From positions 1 to 21,294 of the forward strand of contig CATNTY010000037.1 in assembly GCA_950295325.1 (NCBI GenBank): a DNA stretch of 21,294 nt, in the 5' to 3' direction. Within the stretch, counting starts at the first letter, position 1. The number at the start of each line of letters is the position of its first letter. A model generated the notes under the pieces. The model saw only the letters and a list, made by a program, of their open reading frames with translations, searched no databases and was not told where the DNA came from. The position numbers and the translations under genes are program-made. Below are positions 1 to 8,849 of the stretch, one piece after another. This stretch comes from Polytrichum commune. Its lineage: Eukaryota > Streptophyta > Polytrichopsida > Polytrichales > Polytrichaceae.

Positions 1-790
1 ATCAAAATTTTATTAAACCACATGAGACAAAATATAGGGTACTTTTAATTCAAAAGAGCAAAAATTTGATGAACAAAGAATTGATGTGTGAGTTTATATG
101 AACAATGAATGTATTTGAATTGAATGGCAAATTGCCTCAATTGATTGAAAGTCGTCCACTTTAGATGTTGGCATTCGATATCGTGGTTAAGGGCCACTTC
201 ACATATGAGCTGTGACGATGAAATTGTGAGAGCCCAAAAGAAGTGTCCAAAGGCCATCCCAAAACACTTCCAGAATCATGTAATGTTGTCACATGCCCTC
301 AAGTGTAGTGTGAAACCATATGTGACCTTGCCCTCAACCAAATGCTATTTCAAGGGATTTCTATTCATGAGGGATCCTCAAACATGATAAAATATAATAA
401 ATCTATGTTTGTGAGATTTATGAGTGCTATGGTCTCCGGTTTTGTGTTAGGCCTACCTCCAAAAGGTGGTATTTGAAAATAATCCAAGTGACCAGGAAAC
501 ATGATCCATTTGATACTGAGTAGAAATCCATGTGGACCTTATATTCATCTTGCAGTCACTTACTCCATTGGTCCCTCAAGCGTAGTGTGAAGTGAACTTA
601 GACCAGCTCCGCCTCTCCCACCAATGAGAGTGCTTGAAGTGCTATGGTCACGGGCCATTGAGTCTTGTGTACGCTTTTGAGGAAGTTTAGTGTTATTGGA
701 TGATGTGTTTTGGATCGTGAAATGGTTTCATGTGACTTGTCTTTTGATCCGGCAAGCATGCATGTAGGTTTGACACAAGGGTAACAAAGT
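1..790. other. AT-rich stretch without a supported gene
   Basis: I see no convincing gene here. An 80-codon open stretch (145-387, +) exists, but this length is expected by chance in such AT-rich DNA and it shows no motif. A short sequence, cctcaag(t/c)gtagtgtgaa, occurs at about 296-314 and again at 571-589. Similar 'gtgctatggtc' words follow both copies (about 425 and 641), which hints at an old tandem duplication of roughly 220-275 bp. Confidence 0.5.
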
Positions 791-1450
791 TTGAGACACA
801 AGTCGGAGCCCCCTCTTCGCGGCAAGCATGGTTCTATACACTCCACAATTGTAGACAGAGCCGATCCAACTCATCTAGTGTACAACCCGAGTAGTAAGCT
901 AACATTAGTGGATGATGGTGATGTTGAAGTTTTCAAGGTTGAAATGGTAGAAGGGAATGGAAACTCCGAGGGTATTACAAAAGGATGAAGTTGTGAAGTT
1001 TCCTCTACCCATTATTGAGGATGAAACACGGCAGGGCATTTCAAATATGTTGGATTGTGAAGAAGTGTGGAGAATCTAGTATGGCAATCGTGAAAGTTGT
1101 GCCAATGGTGGAGTATGGTGGACATCAAATCTTCAAGGCCACTTTGGTTTCTCAACTTAATACCAACCCGGTTTTGTCCAAGGACAGGCTTACTCGAGTT
1201 AAATATTCAATCTACTTCAATTACAGAGATGACTACATCAATGCCTCCTCCTCGCCCATTTCCAGGTTCGTCAAATTGGGATTTGATGTGGGCATTTTTT
1301 TGGGTCCAAAAATTCAACTAGAATCTCTTCAACAATTAAAGCTGCCAAACAACATAGTAGAAGGAGACCTTCCAAGAGCAACATCCTAGCTTTAGTTTTC
1401 CAACGAGCTGAGAGTGGATTGGGCAGGTTCAAATGATGTGAAGAAATTTT
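791..1450 (+). pseudogene. Frameshifted coding relic, family not recognised
   Basis: Three consecutive blocks read as protein only if the frame changes. Block 1 (about 791-988) has an acidic, hydrophobic-alternating tail (LTLVDDGDVEVFKVEMVEG). Block 2 (about 989-1074, shifted frame) reads DEVVKFPLPIIEDETRQG and ends at a stop. Block 3 (about 1081-1250) contains VEYGGHQIFKATLVSQLN followed by LSKDRLTRVKYSIYFNYRDD, which has the residue mix of a folded domain rather than of random translation. It then continues in a slipped frame near the t-run at 1296 towards a basic segment (IKAAKQHSRRRPSK, about 1335-1380). I do not recognise the family. The stops and frame changes argue that it is dead, although unrecognised introns could explain some of them. 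It could also be a chance open stretch. Confidence 0.4.
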
Positions 1451-2269
1451 GAATTAAATGAGAATTGTGAAGGAAACCCTCCAATAAAAAGAAAATAAGT
1501 TGCATATAGAAAGAGAGTTGCCATGCCAAACTTTGGAATCATGATGTTTTAGATTTCCCTTGCCCATGACACCTCAAATTCCACTATGACAAAACAAATT
1601 GTAAGTGTATAGATGCATATTCAATTATATCACATGTGACAATGGGGTATGATCTAGTTAGGGAGATTTATCCCATAAATGCTAAGAGCTTAGACAAATT
1701 TGTGGGAAATCATTGTTGTATGAATTGCATTGTTGTTGAACACCTGCCCATTGTAGACAATATTGTTGGGAGTTTGATTTTCTGCATACATAAATGTTGG
1801 ATATTTGACTCATGCTGTACATTTATTCGGTTGTGTTTTTGAACATAGTACTTGAATGTGAAAACCATCTATTTTTTTCTCCTTTGATCTAGTTTTTGTT
1901 CATGTTTTTGGAGGTAACCACACCAAATTGCAACACTTTGGGCATCAAGCACGATTGTTCTTACTTGAAAGTTCCGTTAATGTATTGTTCTTTGTTTGGT
2001 TAAAGATTAATGTCAATTTATATCAATATTCCAAGATTTTGATAAATGATACATGTTACAAATAAAATACAGTCTATAAATAAATGCATGGTGCATATTA
2101 TGTATATATATAGGGTCTTGAAAATACCTAAAAGTATCATTTTCTCTACTATTAGGGTGCCAATTATTCATAAAATTTAGATAAATAGACCATCTTTAAA
2201 TAACCCCGACCACACATGATTTAGAAAATTATATAGCTAGTGACCTCCCCACAGGTATAAGCATGTTCA
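1451..2269. other. AT-rich non-coding stretch
   Basis: Nothing firm is visible. A 68-codon open stretch (1636-1842, +) is Cys- and Ile-rich, has no motif and is probably chance. Confidence 0.5.
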
Positions 2270-2320
2270 ACACAAATTAATTTAATATGTGAGCAAAGTG
2301 TCACGTGGCACTCTTTTTTA
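2270..2320 (+). repeat. Dispersed repeat, copy A (contains CACGTG)
   Basis: About 50 bp, from 'cacaaattaattta' through 'gcaaagtgtcacgtggcact', matches 19117-19165 in the same orientation. The shared core is gcaaagt(g/a)tcacgtg(g/t)cact, with two mismatches in 20 bases and a similar AT-rich lead-in. The core includes the palindrome CACGTG, a G-box in plant promoters, but no gene follows, so a regulatory role is not supported. Confidence 0.65.
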
Positions 2321-2694
2321 TTAATTAGATTATGTACAAAATGTCATGTGTCACCTCAAAAAATTACCATTTCAACCCATAGTGTTAAACCTGCTCATCA
2401 CCTATGGTATTAGGGTTAACCGTAAAGTATTGAGTTTAGCCATAAAGTTTAGGGGATGAATCGTGGATGAAATCGTGTGATAGTCCGGTGTTTGATTGTA
2501 ACCACAAAGTTTTGGAGGGCTTCTTTGAGATTTAGGTGGTGACATGGTTTATTGGCTCTGTCTATAGGACAGAGTCTATGCATCAACTTCTATGTTTCAA
2601 GAGCAAATTTCCTAACCACTTTGTGTTCACACTTGGACATTACTTGTTCGTGTTTTTTTGGTCCAATTTATTTAACGTGGATGGTGAAAGCTTG

Positions 2695-2910
2695 CAACTT
2701 TGGACAACTAACCAGCTAATTCAACTAATAATTAACTAGTTGTCTTTCGTAACTATAGTTGCTCACGATGTGACCTACCAAAAAATGTAGTCAACTATAG
2801 TTGTTCTAAAATCCAATTAATTGTAGTTATATATATATATAGTTAAATTTAGTTGTTCCCTAAATTGTATTGCAAAAAATCTAATTGACTATAGTTGGTT
2901 ATAGGTATAA
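2695..2910. repeat. Cluster of CAACTATAGTTG-like palindromic motifs
   Basis: The perfect 12-bp palindrome CAACTATAGTTG lies at about 2793-2804. Close relatives are at about 2751 (aactatagttg) and 2884 (gactatagttgg), with many 'caacta/tagttg' words around them and a TA dinucleotide run near 2828-2840. This may be a decayed palindromic mobile element, but its ends cannot be defined. Confidence 0.4.
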
Positions 2911-4392
2911 TAAATAGTCATGAGCTGGCATGAGCAAAGTGTACAATTATAATTATAGTTTTTCATAAGAAAGGACAGAGCCTCATGGTTCTACCGTTTT
3001 CTTGTTCTTATAAGTAAGAATCTTCTTATTTTATTTGCCACCTATGTGCATATGCATCTAGTAGGTCCTCTCATCACTTGTGTACATCCAAAAGTTAGAT
3101 TGAACTCAATAAATGCAACCAAAACTTTCACAAAGTGTTGTTGTTGAAATAGAGAACACATCTTCCCTCTTCAAAAGGTCATTGACACAAATGATGGAAG
3201 TGGCAACTTTGGGAGATTCCTTTAATGAACCTTGAGGCGGTCTCCAATTTTTCTGACTTCATGGTTGACTCTATCATTTGAGTGGTAAGGTGTATGGGCC
3301 TAAAACAAACATTTTCTTATATGTTTACCAATGCATGAATCTCCTAGATTTGCAATTTCAAATGAAGAGACACCCTACATTTTACATGATTTTGACCACT
3401 TTACAACCAATATCCAATTTAGGCTCAAATATCTTGTAAGGTAGACGAGCCTATTGCAATTATTTCCAACAGGTTTGGCCTCTTATGATGTTCAATAGAT
3501 CTAGGATTTAAGTTAGTCGAGTAGTAGATTTTTTACCAATCCAATGCCCTGAGAATGAGATTAAGGCTACTAAACCTTAATTTTTGACAAATCTTCAAAT
3601 AACATGTATGTGATCTTCATAAGTTGTTACATAGATGTGTGCAAAGTGACTAGTGTTGAGTTCATGTTGAGCATTGACCTCTTGGTTTTCTGAACAAGGG
3701 GACCATTGTTTGAATAAGACACATCTACATTATATGGCAAGAGTTGTAGTCAAGAACATCAAAAAGACAAAGTGATACTCTAGAATTGGACTATGTGCTC
3801 AAAGTATGGACATTGATCCGTGTTCAATAGTGAACACAATTGGGAGCGTCTAGTTAATTGGCGCAACACTTCAATGCTTGAGAAATGAGAGGTAGGTGTG
3901 TGCACACATACAAGAGAACACCCTCCTACAAGAGGACTTCTCCTCTTTCACTACAATGGTGTATTCACTTACTTTACAATGAGACCTATCTCTAGGTTAC
4001 ACAAATACTCAAAAAGTTGATATTTTGAAACCTAAACCTAAGTTACACAATGCTCAACAAATTGACCAAATTATTATAAACAACTTGTAATTCACATTAT
4101 TATGCCTAATATTACCTTGCTCTTCCATTTTTTAACATAAGACTATTCTTTCAAACACTGCAATGTGCTACACTAGATGTCATACTAGAGAGGAAAAAAT
4201 TCACTTAAATTGAAAATAAATGCATTCATGACAATTAATGGACATGACATTTATGTGCACTAAGGTAAGCGGGTTTTAATTGGACACATATATTAGATTG
4301 GTGGGTGATTTAGTAAGGATCAAACAACGCTAGAATGACGCGTGTTCAAAAAAAATTAGAGTATGTCTTCAATTGAATTTTTGCTTTTGCTT
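2911..4392. other. AT-rich non-coding stretch
   Basis: No coding block, splice-flanked exon or clear repeat was found. The sequence is low-CpG and consistent with decayed intergenic DNA. Confidence 0.5.
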
Positions 4393-4492
4393 AATCATAG
4401 ATTCGCTAATGCAACACAAGCTTCATTGTGTAAATATAATCGGTAGAAATTGGAAAACATGAAAACCAAATTGAATAACACCCACATACCTT
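4393..4492 (+). repeat. Direct repeat, left copy
   Basis: About 100 bp here is clearly related to 5461-5563. Shared words in order are 'tcatagatt(c/t)gctaatgcaacac', 'ttgtgtaaat', 'aatcggtagaa', 'tcggaaaacatgaaaa' (ttggaaaacatgaaaa in this copy) and 'acacccac(a/g)tacctta'. The copies are roughly 1.07 kb apart in the same orientation. Similarity stops quickly on both sides, so they do not look like LTRs. They are more likely pieces of one old dispersed or duplicated element. Confidence 0.75.
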
Positions 4493-4533
4493 ACACAATT
4501 TAGTGTATGTGGCACTAAGTACTATAAACATTG

Positions 4534-4880
4534 TCTCGGGGGGGGGGGGGCAGTGTGTTAAAAAGTTAAGGATATAGGTGCGAACAACCACTATTTTATA
4601 GGGGGGTATTACTTTCAATTTTTTATTTTTTTCACATGCTATCATTATGTAAATTTCTACTTTGGGTTAATAGAAAAATGGCTTGCATTACTTATAATTC
4701 CAAATTACCTATTATTCCATACCCTATAGTACTTTAAAGATGTCCAGTGCCATTTTTGATACCCTATATTACTCTTAAGTCCATTTATAATTTTTAGCCC
4801 CCATGTTTTTAAAATACCCTATCATTTGTTCGCACGTATATTGCTACTCCAACCAATGACTACCCCCCCCCCCCCCGAGA
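4534..4880. mobile_element. MITE-like element with poly-G terminal inverted repeats
   Basis: The left end reads TCTC followed by 13 G (4534-4550). The right end reads 14 C followed by GAGA (4863-4880), its inverse. The inverted similarity continues inward: GTGCGAACAA at 4578-4587 is matched by TTGTTCGCAC at 4826-4835, about 45 bp from each end, and each is followed by a 'taggg..ggtatt'-type word. Terminal inverted repeats are therefore about 70-75 bp with some divergence. The 200-bp centre is AT-rich and non-coding. The flanks acattg and acgttg are a possible 6-bp target duplication with one mismatch. About 347 bp, no transposase and long inverted ends fit a miniature inverted-repeat transposable element; the superfamily is unknown. 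Confidence 0.65.
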
Positions 4881-5460
4881 ACGTTGTAATGTGTCTAAAG
4901 CAAGTTGCAATAGGGAACCAACAAGTGGCAAGGGATTTTGTGGTGTCTATGTAAATTGATCTAGTGAGAATGCAATAAGTTAAATTATAGCTTGTAGATA
5001 CCTATTTTAAAACATTGTGAATATGGAAATAACATCAGAGACCCTGAACTAGTCTACTAGAATCTAGTTGGAATGAATCAACCCTCAACCTTGTAAGGTA
5101 ACTGCTTTTTACTCGAGCCCCTTCTACCACAATGGATGAGTTAACATAGCCGCCATGGATCTCAAACCCCAACAAGCATAAGGTAGATGGGTCTAAGGTG
5201 ACTAATTTCCTTAACCAAACCCCTATATTTGATCAGTACATGGTTCGTTGAGGATCAAAGAGCAAACATCATAAAAAAACACATGTCTAAAAGAGATTGG
5301 CTTACGTTTTCAAACATTAAGAACTACTCTACACTCAATAATGAACACAATTTGGAGGACCTATATATCCAGCTACAAAATCACCAAACGTGCACTTCCG
5401 AGTATCATAACCATATCAAGAGAGGTCCGATTTTCAACCCGGTTTTCTACAGACGTCTCA

Positions 5461-5563
5461 TCATAGATTTGCTAATGCAACACGAGTTTTGTTGTGTAAA
5501 TCCAATCGGTAGAAGTCGGAAAACATGAAAAAACGAACCAAATCAACACCCACGTACCTTAGT
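5461..5563 (+). repeat. Direct repeat, right copy
   Basis: This is the partner of 4393-4492. It overlaps the end of a 99-codon open stretch (5229-5528, +) whose protein has no recognisable motif. The same protein segment is not kept open in the left copy, so I do not call a gene. Confidence 0.75.
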
Positions 5564-6087
5564 CATACATATTCCCTTCTAGAAGTAGGGTCCATAGCAT
5601 AGGATGGGGTGGGCCCTCGGGCCGTTTGGGGAGATAATTTTTAGCAGCAAAACAGAAGCAGACTGAGAAGGGCCATGACATGTGGGTCACTGCAGGTCAG
5701 GAGTACATTCGGGTTGTTGTTTTGAAAGGCATTCCCGGCACGTGCAAGGCTCCGGCTCCATAGTACACACTTGTGTTTTGGATACATTTCAGCTTCGTGG
5801 CGGCCATGTAAATTCATCCATTCGGTTCGGAAGGTGAGCATGTGAGCAAGTGAATCATTATAGCACCCAATTTGTTTGATACTAAGGTAGATGGTTCTTG
5901 AATGGTTACTAGGTCCAACTAGCCTACTTCTTCTAGGAAACGAAACACACAATTAGTGCAAAGCTGAATAGCAAATCTCTGGGGTTGTAGCAACTTCCCT
6001 TACAATTTTTGGAGCTCATATGAGTATCTTATTCATTGTCAAAGTGAAGATTTTCTTGTTCATTATTAAAATGGTCGTATAGTCCCT
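5564..6087. other. Slightly GC-richer stretch, no supported gene
   Basis: Around 5590-5800 the GC content rises locally. A 103-codon open stretch on the minus strand (5641-5952) has no motif, signal peptide or splice context and is not called as a gene. Confidence 0.4.
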
Positions 6088-6106
6088 CCCCCCCCCCCCC
6101 CCCCCC
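6088..6106. repeat. Poly-C tract of 19 bases followed by (AC)n
   Basis: An uninterrupted run of 19 C is followed by a short 'acacacac' run. It is the longest of the G/C homopolymers in the window. Its length is likely to be unstable and prone to sequencing error. Confidence 0.85.
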
Positions 6107-6161
6107 ACACACACAAGTGCTTCATATTATGTTGCCTATTGATCTAAAATGATGGGGTGTG

Positions 6162-6208
6162 CTATCAGATGAGCGATGAGCGATAAGTGATGAGTGGTAA
6201 CACATGAG
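6162..6208 (+). repeat. Repeat of 'gatgagc' type, inverted relative to 13195-13276
   Basis: The sequence runs from 'ctatcagatgagcgatgagcg' to 'gagtggtaacacatgag'. Its reverse complement appears at 13195-13276 with the same order of words (ctatc, repeated tgagc units, gagtggtaaca.atgag). Internally it is a short degenerate tandem of a 7-8 bp 'gagcgat' unit. The preceding 'ggggtgtg' also has a counterpart outside the other copy, so the two may be ends of members of one transposon family. Confidence 0.6.
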
Positions 6209-6615
6209 TAGTGAGGGAGGGTTTTTTTTGAGAAATATACCCACGAGTAACCTTACCTGTGGTATCTAGGCATAGATAACAACATTTTTCTATGAAAATG
6301 TGTGTGTAGAGTTCAAAGAAGGTCTACATAATGTATTGAATACCTTACACCAAATTTAAGATCCAAATCCGTAAGTTTTAATATTGTCGTTAGTTTGAGA
6401 TTTAAAAATAAATAAGTTGATGGAAACGATGCACACTAGAGTAGCATAAGGTTTGAGGCATATATGAAAGTGAAATTCAATGTCCACTGATTGCGTAACT
6501 TCACATGAAGGCCACAAACCCAATCATTATCACATGAATAAAGGCAATGGGTTCAAATAATATCCAATCCAACAATATCCAATCCAATCAAACATGTAGT
6601 GGATGGATTAGTCAA

Positions 6616-6816
6616 CTATTTATATGCCCCCCCCCCTTGTCCCCCAATGTCTCTAATATATTGAAAGAACATTTCCACATTGGATTGAACTTGCGAGACT
6701 TTGCATGACGTGTAAGTGTCGATGTGGCCGCTTGTGCACAAGCAACATTGTCCGCATACACGGGGAGCACAAGTGACTTGGGAGGGGATGATAACTGCTC
6801 CATCATCTTGTGGACA
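6616..6816 (-). other. Cys-rich terminal exon of the methyltransferase relic
   Basis: An upstream block (6990-6909, QPLSLEDDEGPPCKVARKS) ends at a strong GTAAGT donor after a complete codon. After a 92-nt intron ending in TAG (6817), the next block opens in phase at 6816. It contains CAPRVCGQCCLCTSGHIDTY and TSCK, and ends at TAG (6618-6616) after a Gly run encoded by the poly-C tract at 6627-6636. The spaced Cys and His residues suggest a small zinc-binding module. The other frame (VHKMMEQLSSPPKSLVLPVY) is also open, but its phase does not match the upstream donor. Confidence 0.4.
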
Positions 6817-7015
6817 CTACACATAAATATTCATAATGAGAGTTAGTTCATATAAAAATCTACAAAACCAAAAAAACAATAAGGTAAACAAGGCTAGGCA
6901 AAACTTACGCAACTCAAATGTGACTTCCTAGCCACTTTACAAGGAGGTCCTTCATCATCCTCCAATGACAATGGTTGTAATATTAATTGACTACAGAGTT
7001 TTGAGATGATGACAC

Positions 7016-7109
7016 CTGAAGTGGTTCAAGTATCTTACTGAAATGAGGTCATCTACCTCATAAGCAATCAGATGGCGTCCACTCTTACAATATTTGTAGA
7101 TAGAGGCAC
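7016..7109 (-). other. Exon-like block completing motif I and motif II
   Basis: If 7216-7110 (107 nt, T-rich) is removed as an intron, codon ATT-GGT is rebuilt and the protein reads on as VVDATTFIGASIYKYCKSG followed by RHLIAYEVDD. This is the normal run from motif I into the acidic strand end of motif II. The supposed acceptor ends in GG rather than AG, so the site is probably mutated. The block ends near a GTAAGA (7037) or reads on to YLNHFR. Confidence 0.55.
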
Positions 7110-7216
7110 CCGATTGGAACAAAACACAAATCATATAAATCGTATGTTCAATGAACAATACAAACAATGGTAGGATTATTGAAACATGAATGTAGAAATT
7201 AACATTGGAAACCAAC

Positions 7217-7485
7217 CAATAAAAGTTGTGGCATCAACAACTACTGTTCCAAACGTAGGCAATGCCTCAATAAACACCTAAATGAAAAATTGGATGTTCC
7301 TCACAAACGCCCCACCAAGGCACCGAGCCATTCATTAGATGGTCTTCCTTGGTAGTGTAGTTAAAGTACACATCATCTTCACCAACACAAAGCCCTTGCT
7401 TTCCAAACTCAATGTTTTTGTTGAATGATATTTTCATATTGGCATTATTCTCACTGAATAACAATAACATAGGGAAACTCTTGCA
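7217..7485 (-). other. Exon-like block leading into SAM-binding motif I
   Basis: A T-rich acceptor (gtttgttttttgtag, ending 7486) precedes an open stretch beginning in phase at TGC (7485). It contains FGKQGLCVGEDDVYFNYTT and SVPWWGVCEEHPIF. One base of frame shift occurs near 7277, after which the sequence reads VFIEALPTFGTVVVDATTFIG, ending at a GT (7216). C-E-x-H-P followed about 15 residues later by a V-V-D motif mirrors the spacing of the EKP element and motif I in beta-class DNA methyltransferases. Confidence 0.55.
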
Positions 7486-7677
7486 CTACAAAAAACAAAC
7501 AAATCACACAAATATTAGCATAGACTTCCCAACAACGATATAATCCAATTGAATGCACTATAATTGATACAGTTTGAAAGGATGACTTATTGTGGCGGAA
7601 GCATTGAAACCACAACATAACTTCATGACATTCACACCCCACCAATCTCTCACTATAATGAAGTTATATGTGGCCAA

Positions 7678-7978
7678 TTAAGTTTGTACATCTTCACGGA
7701 CATATTTACATTTTGAAGTAAAGAAAAAAATGAACTCATCATTATGAAGAAACAAGAATGCAAATTCAAAACCTGCTTTAATCTTTGTGCTATTGTGCTT
7801 ATTCCATTATGGTACAACCGTCAAAGTGAAATAAATACTTGGGACATGAAGCCATTTGGGCAAGTCCGCGATTAATAAATCGAAACCTTGGTGCAGACAC
7901 AAATCGCTTGAAACATGTGTGAAACGGATACTATCAAATTGTTGCACACAACAAAGACAATTGAATAAGAGGTGTTAT
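7678..7978 (-). other. Exon-like block with DPPY-like motif IV
   Basis: After a TAG acceptor (7981-7979), a single frame runs about 100 codons to a TAA at 7680-7678, broken by one internal TAA (7809-7807). It contains HVSSDLCLHQGFDLLIADLP, then KAGFEFAFLFLHNDEF and KYVREDV. The pattern of a hydrophobic strand ending in D-x-P-x-W/Y, then a hydrophobic strand and an R-E-D segment, is what surrounds the catalytic loop in amino-methyltransferases. The first codons are better read one frame over (NTSYSIVFVV), which indicates a small indel near 7945. The next block (about 7660-7510, LVGCECHEVMLWFQ... IIVHSIGLYR) lies in another frame. Confidence 0.55.
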
Positions 7979-8047
7979 CTACATTGATGTTACAACAAAG
8001 ACAATGAAAAGTTTTAGGGCTAAGAAAGTTATAGGAACAATGCTTAC

Positions 8048-8817
8048 TTGTTTGACAAATTCATGTATTTTCACCAACATTGGATAAGATAGTGTATTGA
8101 TAATATCATACACAAAATTGTTTTCCAACATAATTTTCATTGGCGAATTATGGCATAACACAACCAAAACTTGTTTGAGAACCAAAGGGGGAGAGAATGG
8201 ATGATTCTAGATCCAATTGAACAATGGGAGAATTTGTTGCATTCTTGGTAACACTGCCATGAGGTTGAGTATTAGAAAGAAGAGTTGGTGTCCCAATAGT
8301 CTTGCCTCTTTGCTTCCTTTTGCAGTTTGTGATGATACAACTCGTGATTCCTCAACCTCTAGAATTTTCTCAATAGCCTTGAAGTTCTTCCTCCTAGCAG
8401 ATGGGGAAAAAATCCACATGACAATTTTAAAACCAATGACAAAACTCTAAGAACCATGAAATGCAAACTCGCCATCACTAACTTAAAATTTATCTTTGTG
8501 GGCTTTGTCATGTCCGAACAACCAAAATCTGAGGAATCACCATAACCATCACCTATACATGCTTGGGTTGGCACTTCCTAACACCACATACAAGAAAACT
8601 AAAATAATAAAAACTACATGAGAAGACTATAAATAATGGATTCCATAATGTCAAAGAACCCAACCATGCAATCAATTGAGATGCTATTGATTGGATCCCC
8701 TTTGATGGAACTAGCGCTTACCTCAAAATTCAAGGAAATCAAACCAAGTCCAAAAAGAAATACTAGGTCCATAAATTTTCTTACAAAGAGTCTTTCGTGT
8801 ACGAGAGACAATTCTCA
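8048..8817 (-). other. N-terminal exon-like blocks of the methyltransferase relic
   Basis: Candidate exons, in minus-strand order, are as follows. About 8817-8720 reads IVSRTRKTLCKKIYGP and SFWTWFDF and ends in a stop near a GTAAGC. About 8565-8480 reads ACIGDGYGDSSDFGCSDMTKP. The block from 8393 follows a CTAG acceptor and reads RKNFKAIEKILEVEESRVVSS (basic, then acidic helix-like), shifting after 'KEARLLG' into a Ser/Thr/Asn-rich linker. About 8150-8048 reads LENNFVYDIINTLSYPMLVKI, ends at a GTAAGC donor (8047), and is followed by a 69-nt intron closing with TAG at 7979. None of these is diagnostic alone; their role is inferred from position. Confidence 0.35.
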
Positions 8818-8849
8818 AGGAAATTACTAAACCTTCTTTATGTTGTTGC

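Larger units (their letters stand above)
6616..8817 (-). pseudogene. Decayed intron-bearing beta-class DNA amino-methyltransferase-like gene
   Basis: Reading on the minus strand, blocks appear in the order expected for N6-adenine/N4-cytosine DNA methyltransferases of the beta class. A motif-IV-like GFDLLIADLPKW (7887-7852; DPPY/DPPW normally) comes first. A hydrophobic AFLFLHNDEF plus KYVREDV follows (about 7755-7684), then CEEHP (about 7305-7291, in the place of the 'EKP' element). Last comes the SAM-binding motif I, VVVDATTFIG, joined across an intron to GASIYKYCKSGRHLIAYEVDD. Known enzymes of this class transfer a methyl group from S-adenosylmethionine to an exocyclic amino group in DNA. 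Splice-like GT/AG pairs separate several blocks. An in-frame stop (7807-7809), at least two frame changes, DPP reduced to DLP and loss of the motif-I glycines indicate a pseudogene. Upstream blocks (8048-8817) are weaker. Family assignment rests on motif order by eye, not on an alignment. Confidence 0.6.

Noticed and set aside
4393-5563. Long terminal repeats of a small retrotransposon
   Set aside because: The copies are only about 100 bp, lack TG...CA ends and a target duplication, and no primer-binding site or polypurine tract was seen next to them.
5641-5952. 103-codon minus-strand open frame
   Set aside because: No domain, signal, splice context or homologous block. The length is possible by chance in this slightly GC-richer patch.
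6162-6208. CRISPR-like repeat array
   Set aside because: The units are contiguous, short and degenerate, with no spacers.
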